Source: a virus
Virus record (IMG/VR): IMGVR_UViG_3300044970_002690
Coordinates: 1-45,116 of that record
DNA length: 45,116 nucleotides
Strand: one strand, 5' to 3'
The position numbers and the translations under genes were made by a program. The notes beneath the pieces are model-generated. The model saw only the letters and a program-made list of their open reading frames with translations, made no database searches and was not told where the DNA came from. Below are positions 7,131 to 14,078 of this stretch, one piece after another; position 1 is the first letter of the stretch; each line of letters starts with the position of its first letter.

Positions 7131-9754
7131 GTTAAGTTTAAGCGGAGCAGATCCAGAATCTTCTTTGTATTGTCCGCGGTTTTTTGATCGGGTGTGGCTT
7201 TTGCCTCTTTCATCTTGTCCTCAAGGGCGGCCAAATTCTTGCGGGCGGCTGCATGTGCTCCTTTGGTTTCTGCGCTGTCCCCTGTCTTGTCTGCGAGATC
7301 TTCCTTCGCCTTTTTCAAATCCTTTTCAAATCCTTTTGGATCTGCAAGCGACCGCTTCATCACCATGTCGAATGCCGTATTTCCATCGCCTTCCTTCAGT
7401 GCATTCGCCATCCAACCTCCGGTGCCTTCCAGCGCTCCGGTCCACAGCGCGCTGCTGGCATCCATCCGTTCTTTCATGATCTCCGCGCGGTTATTATCGT
7501 TAATTGCGCGTTCGTTGTAGGTTTTGTTCTTGGCATCCGCCTCCTTCTTATTTGCCAGCGCTTCTATTTCCGCAGCGCCAGCCGCCCCACCCACACCTTT
7601 CAGTGACAATTCTTGTGCTGCTTCAGAAAGAAACTGGTCGTGGTCCAAAATGCTCTTTTTTTTCCCCGCATTGACTGCGGTCCCGGTCTTTTTTGCAATA
7701 TCCACAGAAAAAGCCACTCCCTTGTTCTCCAAGTAGCGCCGCATGATGTCATTTTTTTCTACAACGCTTTTTCCTCTTATCGCATCTGAAAATTCCGTCC
7801 CTGGCTTGCCGTCTTTTCCTGGCGCTCCGTAGGTATTCAGCAAAGCCTCCAAATTCGGTGCAATTACCGGCATTTTGGTTTCCGGGTCAATTGCGAATGT
7901 CTCGACATCGGCGCCTGCCTGCATCAGGACAGTTTGATTGTCCGTCTTCACGCCATTCACCAGCCCCTGGTAGAACTGCTCCCCCATGTCCGGCTTGCTG
8001 CGGTCGTCCGCATCGCCCACCACGTTTTCTGCGTAAAATCTCATCGCTGCGGCTTCTTTGGCCTCCCTGACTAATCTCGGATGTACAATCCCCTGCAGGC
8101 GCGGATCCCCGGCGAGGATGCTGCGACCTTTGTTCAGAAATGCACCCGAATCCGCCCCGCCGGCCAGAATCTTACCGAGCCCCGATATGGCTTCCTTCGA
8201 AATACCACCCACTTGCAAATCCTTGGACGCAGCAGTCAGCGCCTCCTGCGCTCCGACAGTGTTGCCGGCATGCAGCTTGTCTATAATATCCTGCTGCTCG
8301 TCGGGAGCCAGGCTCATGAAAGCATGCATCGAACCCCCCATCTGCTTAGCGCCCAGCCCGCCAACTGCCCCCGACCCGAAATTGTTATTCTCGGCCATCT
8401 GCTTTGCGATGACGTTCTTGTTCATCGACTGGTCCATGCCGCTCAGTGCATTGTGCAGGTTTTCTTGCTGTTCAGGGCCGATGGTATTGAGCATACGCTG
8501 CGTGCTGTATTGCCTGCTGTAAGTGCCTGTGGTGACGCCCGATGTCTGTTCAAATACTTTGCGCAGATTGGCGCTGGCAGCAATGCGCTCCTCGCGGCTG
8601 GACACCTTGGAGAAAGCACCAATCGCGGCATTCAGCTTACTCTTGTTGTCGTCGGTCATGTTCTGGGCCGCAAATGATGCTTCGAGCAATTGCGGATTCT
8701 CGCTCATCATCTGAAGCTGGCTTTGCATGCCCTGCGCTGCTATTTCGCCCGTCGAAAAATTGGCGATGTGTTCGCCTCGGGCAGCCGCCGCTCCAACCAT
8801 TTGAGTCCGCCCCATGCTGGCAATGCCGGAGGTCTCACCAGCGCGCAGGGCCATCACAGAGGCCATTGGACGTCCCACCAATGGGGCTACCATCCCCATG
8901 AGCTGCTCGTGCGCCCCCATATAGGACTCCACATCCAGATTCAGCATTGATGCATTGTTGCGCACACGATTGAGACGCTCGCCCAGCTTCGCCGGATTGG
9001 CATTGCGCAGAGACAGACCGGTCAGACTCTCCGCGGCGCGAGCCAGTTCAGTGACGTGCCGATCTCCCACCAAGTCCCGGACGTTTGCCAGCATCTTGCT
9101 CACGCCTTCGAATTGCTGCAGCACGCGGTTCATGGATCCCTTGTCCTCAAGAAACGACAGCTTACCATTCGCCATTTCAAATCCCCCCATCTTCATCCCG
9201 CTCATCATTCCCCGTTGGCCCATCAATTTGAATATGTCCCCCATCTGGTCCTTGTTGAATCCGTTCGTGACGTTCAGGTTGGCAGCCCCCGTAGAGGTAA
9301 ATGCATGATTCTGAAACGCAGAATACATCTGCTTGGTAATCATGTCCGCCATCATGCCGCCGCCGGCTAACGCGGACATCCCACCACCGGGCCCGCCCAC
9401 CCGGAATTGATTCATCCCATTTGCGGAGGCCATGCCTGCTATGAGCGCCACTGGATTGCCACCACCTAGCGCGCCATGCGAGGCCGCAAGGCCGATCAAG
9501 TCACGGCTGACTCGTCCGGTGTCTGATCTCGCCCACGCCTCAGTAGTCTGACTACCCCCTTTGAATGCCCCCGCCATCGTCGAATTGACCATGTTGACGC
9601 GGCGGTCCGTGGCGAGCGCGTAGCGCTGCAAGTCGTAATACCGCTCCGTCGCCTTGAAACGACGCATCGCCTCGCCAGGGCTGGGGCTATTGCCGCCACT
9701 CTGGTAAGGTGCGATGTCTTCGGGAGTGATGTATCCGCCGTCAGTGAAGGCCAT
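7127..9754 (-). CDS. Tail tape-measure protein
   Basis: An 875-residue protein, the largest in the tail block after the sheath and the 996-residue repeat protein. It is mostly helical, with a Gly/Met/Ala-rich stretch near residues 100-190 and long charged helices at the C-terminus rich in Lys, Ala, Glu and Asp. Such proteins set tail length and occupy the tail lumen. At the usual 1.5 angstrom per helical residue it would give a tail of roughly 130 nm. It directly follows the two overlapping chaperone frames, the classic arrangement. A good ribosome binding site, GGAGG at 9765-9769 and 10 bases from the ATG, supports this start. Most neighbouring genes lack one. No muralytic domain was seen. 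Confidence 0.8.
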   Translation of the reverse strand: MAFTDGGYITPEDIAPYQSGGNSPSPGEAMRRFKATERYYDLQRYALATDRRVNMVNSTMAGAFKGGSQTTEAWARSDTGRVSRDLIGLAASHGALGGGNPVALIAGMASANGMNQFRVGGPGGGMSALAGGGMMADMITKQMYSAFQNHAFTSTGAANLNVTNGFNKDQMGDIFKLMGQRGMMSGMKMGGFEMANGKLSFLEDKGSMNRVLQQFEGVSKMLANVRDLVGDRHVTELARAAESLTGLSLRNANPAKLGERLNRVRNNASMLNLDVESYMGAHEQLMGMVAPLVGRPMASVMALRAGETSGIASMGRTQMVGAAAARGEHIANFSTGEIAAQGMQSQLQMMSENPQLLEASFAAQNMTDDNKSKLNAAIGAFSKVSSREERIAASANLRKVFEQTSGVTTGTYSRQYSTQRMLNTIGPEQQENLHNALSGMDQSMNKNVIAKQMAENNNFGSGAVGGLGAKQMGGSMHAFMSLAPDEQQDIIDKLHAGNTVGAQEALTAASKDLQVGGISKEAISGLGKILAGGADSGAFLNKGRSILAGDPRLQGIVHPRLVREAKEAAAMRFYAENVVGDADDRSKPDMGEQFYQGLVNGVKTDNQTVLMQAGADVETFAIDPETKMPVIAPNLEALLNTYGAPGKDGKPGTEFSDAIRGKSVVEKNDIMRRYLENKGVAFSVDIAKKTGTAVNAGKKKSILDHDQFLSEAAQELSLKGVGGAAGAAEIEALANKKEADAKNKTYNERAINDNNRAEIMKERMDASSALWTGALEGTGGWMANALKEGDGNTAFDMVMKRSLADPKGFEKDLKKAKEDLADKTGDSAETKGAHAAARKNLAALEDKMKEAKATPDQKTADNTKKILDLLRLNLT

Positions 9755-9760
9755 ATCGAA

Positions 9761-10162
9761 TTACCCTCCAGTGTCGCCGGAATCAGCCTCCGAGTCGATG
9801 GCGTCTTGCAATACCCCGCCTTTTTCCAGTGCCTCGTAAAGTTTGATCAGGCTCTCGGCGCCGATGTTGTCGGGCGCCTTGGCATAGAGATCAAATGCCT
9901 TCAATTGGGCAAGCCAGCGCCCACGGGCCATTTTCCGACGCATGACGTCGGCGGCCTTTTGCGGGTCGAGCAATGAGGCGAATTGTGTCTCAATTAACAG
10001 CAGCTCGATTTGCGTCGCGGCGGCCGCGGATTTACCCACCGCCTCCAGCAAAAGCGATTCACGGATGACACTCCGCATCGCGTGCGGGTAATCGGGCCTG
10101 ACGATTTCTGGACGCCCCCCAAGGTATGCAGTCAGCATTAAACGGAACCTTGGGGACGCCAA
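9761..10162 (-). CDS. Tail assembly chaperone, downstream frame (GT-type extension)
   Basis: A frame of 133 sense codons, in -1 register to the upstream chaperone gene and open from TTG at 10162. That is the exact codon entered after a -1 slip on GGGTTTT at 10162-10168. The fusion would be 248 + 133 = 381 residues. An independent start is also possible: an ATG at 10138 overlaps the upstream stop as TAATG, giving a 125-residue protein. The product is helical and charged, with a Gly/Asp-rich tail. In siphoviruses and myoviruses the frameshifted chaperone coats the tape measure during tail assembly. The frame relation, slippery site, stem and position before the tape measure all fit. Confidence 0.75.
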   Translation of the reverse strand: MASPRFRLMLTAYLGGRPEIVRPDYPHAMRSVIRESLLLEAVGKSAAAATQIELLLIETQFASLLDPQKAADVMRRKMARGRWLAQLKAFDLYAKAPDNIGAESLIKLYEALEKGGVLQDAIDSEADSGDTGG

Positions 10163-10168
10163 AAACCC
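10117..10168 (-). promoter_or_regulatory. Programmed -1 ribosomal frameshift signal
   Basis: On the minus strand a canonical slippery heptamer GGGTTTT (10168-10162) is read in frame as GGT TTT. A 6-base spacer follows. Then comes a perfect 8-bp stem, CCCCAAGG (10155-10148) with CCTTGGGG (10124-10117), closing a loop of 23 bases that contains the zero-frame stop and the TAATG. Slip to -1 enters the downstream open frame at 10162. Spacing and layout match known G/GT tail-chaperone signals. Confidence 0.85.
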
Positions 10169-10905
10169 TGGTTGTCCTCCCGATTCACGATGTTCTCATT
10201 GCACAGCTTTTGTTTGATTTCGAAAATGCAGACGGCCTTGATGAGCATGTTCAGCCGGGCGGCGCTCATGCTTCCGATGTGGGTCTGGACTGATGCGCGG
10301 ATGGCGTCCCGCAGCGCCTCCACCGATTGCGGGGGCGTGGTGACTTCAACACGCGGGGCGAACAGAGCGTTGCCGACGGACTGCACCTGCAGCACCAGGC
10401 AATACTGCTGCATCGCGGACCACATGGACGCGGTGCCCTGGACCAGCTTCTCCTCCTCATCCTTGGCGATGGCTGCGGAAATGGCCCGCTCCATCAGGAT
10501 GGTCAGGTTGTTCACGCGAACCTTCGGCTTCAGGCTGCCCACCTGGAATTCAATATCGAAGCAAAGGTTTGAGTCATGAAGGAATGCCTTCTCGTAAATG
10601 GCCTTCTCCTGCGCGGTGACCTCAATCTTCCCGACGGACTCCTGCTTGAAGGCCCAATCAAGCATCGTGCTCGTGGTGTCCACATCGGACTGCCATTGAT
10701 CCGGGATGGGCAAATGCGTCTTTGGTGTGGGCTCTTTCTTTTCCGCATTGAGGGCCGCCCGGACTTCTGCGGTGGTGTCGTCATCCAGCTCAATGGCCTT
10801 TGGGGTTGTATCCTCGGCAGCCAGCAATTCCTGTATGGCGGCCTGGTCGATGGCGTCGTCGGGCTTTGGTTCGTGCGCGGGATCGGGTGTGTTGATGTCG
10901 GTCAT
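10138..10905 (-). CDS. Tail assembly chaperone, upstream frame (G-type)
   Basis: A 255-residue protein whose ATG overlaps the spike gene stop by 4 bases. The N-terminus (1-80) is acidic and disordered-looking, with many Asp, Glu, Pro and Thr. Residues about 85-250 are helical, with a beta segment around 115-130. The frame ends at 10138, eight codons after the slippery GGGTTTT heptamer. Most ribosomes would therefore make this short form and a minority the 381-residue fusion. It sits just before the tape measure, as chaperones of this type do. Sequence alone does not identify the family, so the call rests on gene order plus the frameshift signal. Confidence 0.75.
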   Translation of the reverse strand: MTDINTPDPAHEPKPDDAIDQAAIQELLAAEDTTPKAIELDDDTTAEVRAALNAEKKEPTPKTHLPIPDQWQSDVDTTSTMLDWAFKQESVGKIEVTAQEKAIYEKAFLHDSNLCFDIEFQVGSLKPKVRVNNLTILMERAISAAIAKDEEEKLVQGTASMWSAMQQYCLVLQVQSVGNALFAPRVEVTTPPQSVEALRDAIRASVQTHIGSMSAARLNMLIKAVCIFEIKQKLCNENIVNREDNQGFWRPQGSV

Positions 10906-13283
10906 GGTGTGAGGTATTTGGCTCCGGTTTTGAGAAATGTAAATGTGAATGGCACCGTAACCAGGTCGGTGGTCTTGTTCAAGTCCGCTCCGGATTTGGC
11001 AGACGGCTTGTGCAGGCTCTCGCCACCATTGTGCTGGCGGAATTGCGCGCCTGATCCAGGAAACGCGGAAGTGCTGCTGTCCACATTGTCGGCCGGCTTG
11101 AGTCTCTCAGATTGGTTTTCGATTTCCGTATAGGAACCCGCCCAATTCAATGCCGTCTTCCCCGGCATATCCAACCGCAGAAATTGCTGGGCCGGGCTTT
11201 CCATGAAGGTATATGGATCGGGGATGTATTCTTCCTTTTTCGAGAATGCGAATTTCAATTTGCCCTCGGCGGTGCTCTCCCAATCAACCGGCTCGGATTC
11301 CAATTCCAATGGCTCCGGTCTCCAATCGGGCTCGTCGCCCATCAGCTTGAGGATGTGGTTGTGATGCGGCTTTCCCCCTGGGCTCGGACCAGGAATCTTT
11401 GGGCCCTTGATGGCTCCGTGCGAGATCACCTGCGCGGTGTTCACCTGTGAGACCTTTAGGCCGGTGACGCCAAGCTCCGCGTATTTGCCCACTTGGAACT
11501 TCTGCCCGGCGAGCAGCATGTTGGGGCCTTTGAACAGGAAGCCCTTTCCGCGTGCGGTCGCATGGAACAGTTTCTGTGTGGTGAATTGGATGTCCTTCTT
11601 TGCATCCACGATGAATCCTCCGCTCTCCGTCTTTACCGAGAAGGAGGGATCCGGCTCCTCGGGACATTTGCCGATATCCACAAAGACGGTGCCTTTGCTG
11701 GCAACCTTCACTCCGCCTTTTGTGGTCTCAAATACAATGGCCGCCGGCCCCACAATCGGCGCCGGATCTTCCTCGGTGTTCTCGGCCTTCTCCGGCTTGG
11801 CGGTATTGGCGTCGCTCTTGAACCACATGGTCCCCCATTCACACAAGGCCTGCCATGCTGCCCTGGCTTTCAGTTTCATCCAGCCGGTCGTTGCGGAAAT
11901 CTCCACGTTCTTCCGGGCCTTCATGTAGAGGCTGCCCCCTGCAATGATTCTCACGTCCCCGGCGGCTTCCAGCGTCAGGTGTCGGGTGGCCGCCACATGC
12001 ACGTCTCCGTGCGACATCACCACGCAACTACCCGTGCCGTCCCAATGAATGATGGACCCGTCACGCATGATACGCATGCAGGCGTAGGTGTCGTAAGATG
12101 TCGAATTATCATAGCCATTGGCTTCCTCAGTGTCGGTCTGTTTGCCCCGCCAGTCCGGTGCCGGGGTCTCCTCTTCGGAAGGGACGTGATACTCCCCCTT
12201 GGTCGCCATTTGGTGGAATCTGGACAGCCCCTGGAATTGATCCAGGAATCGCGAGTATTCCCGCAGTTGGTAGGTCGTCTCAAATATCTTCCGCGGATCC
12301 TTGGGATATTTCCACAGCTTCAGGAACTCCTTGTTCAATTGGGCGTAGCCATCGACCAACACCCCGGTGGGATCCTCCGGGTGCTTCAGTTGAATTGGGA
12401 CTACGATGCGCACCTTGCGTTCGAGCACAATGTCCCCAACCGATCCAATCAGTAACGATCCATCCATATCCACATGGGCGCTGAACTTGCCAGATCGCAA
12501 AGCTGTCTTGCTCATCTCCCCGAGCACGGAAGTCGGGTCTGTCACGAATACGTGGATGAAATTGCCGAGGAAACCGATGTACTGCGAGAACCTGTTTCGG
12601 CTGGCGCTGGTCAGGTCATCCGTCAGGCTGTCGAAGTCCACACCATTGTTGTCGGCCGGGAACTTCTTGTCGGTGGGATTTACCAGACCAGCAGCCTCAT
12701 GTGGGTAGCTGGTGCCATTCCAAATCACATTCAACCGTCCGTCATTGGTGATTTGGAAATCCCCAAAGGATGAATGATGGCGGTAGCAGTCGCTCACGAT
12801 GCGCACCATGTCATTGAGGACATGGCATTCCACCTTGGCCAGCTCACCGGCGGAGAGCTTTGCGAAATGAGTCATGATCTGGATGCCCACGCTGAACGCA
12901 TTCTGCATCACAAGCTCGCCCGGTAATTGATCGCTCAGTGGATCGCATTCATCGTAGATTTGCCGTCCGGTGGCATTCTGAGAAGACAGGCCGGTGAGTG
13001 TGGTATTAAGCCCGAAGGCACCCGTGGCAGCCTGGCGGTCCCTGGTTGCGGGATCTCCGTATGGGCCTGGGACAACACCAAGAATCAAACCTGGGGAGCT
13101 ACCCATCACGACCACGCGCGCCGCCACGGGAAGGGTGTATTTGAGATGCACTCCGCTCATTGCGGCCAATGCGCCACCCACCCAGATACAGTCCTGCAGG
13201 AGCGTGCGGTCGTCCAGCGCTACGGCGTAAGTGCCGGTGTGGCGGTATTCGACGATACGCCCGAATGAGTAGGCATCACTCAT
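10902..13283 (-). CDS. Baseplate spike / needle protein (gp5- or VgrG-like)
   Basis: A 793-residue protein. Residues about 1-75 look like the OB-fold domain of gp5/gpV-type spikes: short strands, a conserved-looking Gly-rich turn and a hydrophobic strand before Val-Pro-Gly. A middle domain (about 100-400) contains mixed helices and strands. From about 400 to 480, and again from about 520 to 640, short strands with Gly/Asp/Ala turns alternate regularly, as in triple-stranded beta-helix needles. The C-terminal 130 residues are Pro- and Glu-rich. Such trimers form the puncturing tip under the tail tube. No lysozyme domain is evident. The gene lies before the chaperones and tape measure rather than after them, which is unusual. 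Confidence 0.7.
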   Translation of the reverse strand: MSDAYSFGRIVEYRHTGTYAVALDDRTLLQDCIWVGGALAAMSGVHLKYTLPVAARVVVMGSSPGLILGVVPGPYGDPATRDRQAATGAFGLNTTLTGLSSQNATGRQIYDECDPLSDQLPGELVMQNAFSVGIQIMTHFAKLSAGELAKVECHVLNDMVRIVSDCYRHHSSFGDFQITNDGRLNVIWNGTSYPHEAAGLVNPTDKKFPADNNGVDFDSLTDDLTSASRNRFSQYIGFLGNFIHVFVTDPTSVLGEMSKTALRSGKFSAHVDMDGSLLIGSVGDIVLERKVRIVVPIQLKHPEDPTGVLVDGYAQLNKEFLKLWKYPKDPRKIFETTYQLREYSRFLDQFQGLSRFHQMATKGEYHVPSEEETPAPDWRGKQTDTEEANGYDNSTSYDTYACMRIMRDGSIIHWDGTGSCVVMSHGDVHVAATRHLTLEAAGDVRIIAGGSLYMKARKNVEISATTGWMKLKARAAWQALCEWGTMWFKSDANTAKPEKAENTEEDPAPIVGPAAIVFETTKGGVKVASKGTVFVDIGKCPEEPDPSFSVKTESGGFIVDAKKDIQFTTQKLFHATARGKGFLFKGPNMLLAGQKFQVGKYAELGVTGLKVSQVNTAQVISHGAIKGPKIPGPSPGGKPHHNHILKLMGDEPDWRPEPLELESEPVDWESTAEGKLKFAFSKKEEYIPDPYTFMESPAQQFLRLDMPGKTALNWAGSYTEIENQSERLKPADNVDSSTSAFPGSGAQFRQHNGGESLHKPSAKSGADLNKTTDLVTVPFTFTFLKTGAKYLTP

Positions 13284-13467
13284 TTCCGGAATGCCACGAC
13301 AAATGCTGACGCTGATGTTCGACCCATCGGGCTGAATTCAATTCCTTCCGCAACTTCCGATACACGGCGTAGGCGGCGTCTTGTTCCTCGGGAATGCTCT
13401 GCGTCCAACGCTCGCGTGCAAGTCGCATTTCTTCGGCCATTTGTTCGAGGTCAGGTGCGGCGGGCAT
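13276..13467 (-). CDS. Small charged helical protein, unknown function
   Basis: A 63-residue protein, nearly all helix, with many Glu, Arg and Gln and three Trp. It begins 49 bases downstream of the terminator that follows the tube gene and overlaps the spike gene start by 8 bases, which implies coupling to spike translation. No membrane segment or Cys. It may help spike folding or be a small baseplate part, but nothing identifies it. Confidence 0.6.
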   Translation of the reverse strand: MPAAPDLEQMAEEMRLARERWTQSIPEEQDAAYAVYRKLRKELNSARWVEHQRQHLSWHSGNE

Positions 13468-13515
13468 ATTTGGTATGAGAAATTCCAGCTATTGTGGCGA
13501 TAGTCAGACCCTTGG

Positions 13516-13555
13516 AAAGAAGAAAGCGTGGGTCGGTATGCACTCCGACCCACGC
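13516..13555 (-). terminator. Intrinsic terminator after the tail tube gene
   Basis: A perfect 11-bp stem (GCGTGGGTCGG/CCGACCCACGC, 13526-13555) with an 8-base loop is followed on the minus strand by TTTCTTCTTT. It separates sheath and tube, needed in many copies, from spike and later genes needed in few. Confidence 0.85.
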
Positions 13556-13598
13556 CTCTAGGAACCCCGCGCCAACAAACGCGGTAACCAAACGAAAA

Positions 13599-14048
13599 TC
13601 AGCGGATATTCATCGAGCCGACGCGGATCTGCGCACCCTCGGTGACTGCCATCGGGCCGGCCTGGTAGGCGATATTGAATCCCTCAGCCAGCCCACCCGA
13701 GAAGGTGATGCCGCCGCTTCCACCCACGGCGCATTTGCTTCCGGAAAGAATGTCGATGGACAGCTTGTTGATGGCGCCGCACGACTGCGCAATGTCGCGG
13801 AAGTTTTTGAAAAAGCCGCTCTTGCCGACCGCACCGTTGATCGTTATCTGCCCCTCGCTGTTGCCGTTGAGGTAATAGAGGGTGCTGGATCCCGCCTCGA
13901 ACATCGAGATGATCTGACGGTTGTAGGAGGCATTGACCGACTGCACGAGAGCCATTGCGCCATTGGCGCTGATGCTCGCGAAATTGCCGGTGATGATTTG
14001 TCCGTCGGTTTTGACGGTCTTGTCGAAGCCAAAGAAGTCGGTCGCCAT
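13599..14048 (-). CDS. Tail tube protein
   Basis: A 149-residue protein directly after the sheath gene, the usual place and size for a contractile-tail tube subunit. Its composition is beta-rich with many Gly, Ser, Ile and Asn, one helix around residues 78-93, and no charged low-complexity tails. The subunit would stack in hexameric rings inside the sheath and form the DNA channel. A strong terminator follows 44 bases downstream, consistent with a highly expressed transcript end. There is no Shine-Dalgarno motif. The leader is C/A-rich and looks unstructured. Confidence 0.8.
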   Translation of the reverse strand: MATDFFGFDKTVKTDGQIITGNFASISANGAMALVQSVNASYNRQIISMFEAGSSTLYYLNGNSEGQITINGAVGKSGFFKNFRDIAQSCGAINKLSIDILSGSKCAVGGSGGITFSGGLAEGFNIAYQAGPMAVTEGAQIRVGSMNIR

Positions 14049-14078
14049 GTTAGTGTGGGTAGTTGAGTTGGGTTAGAA

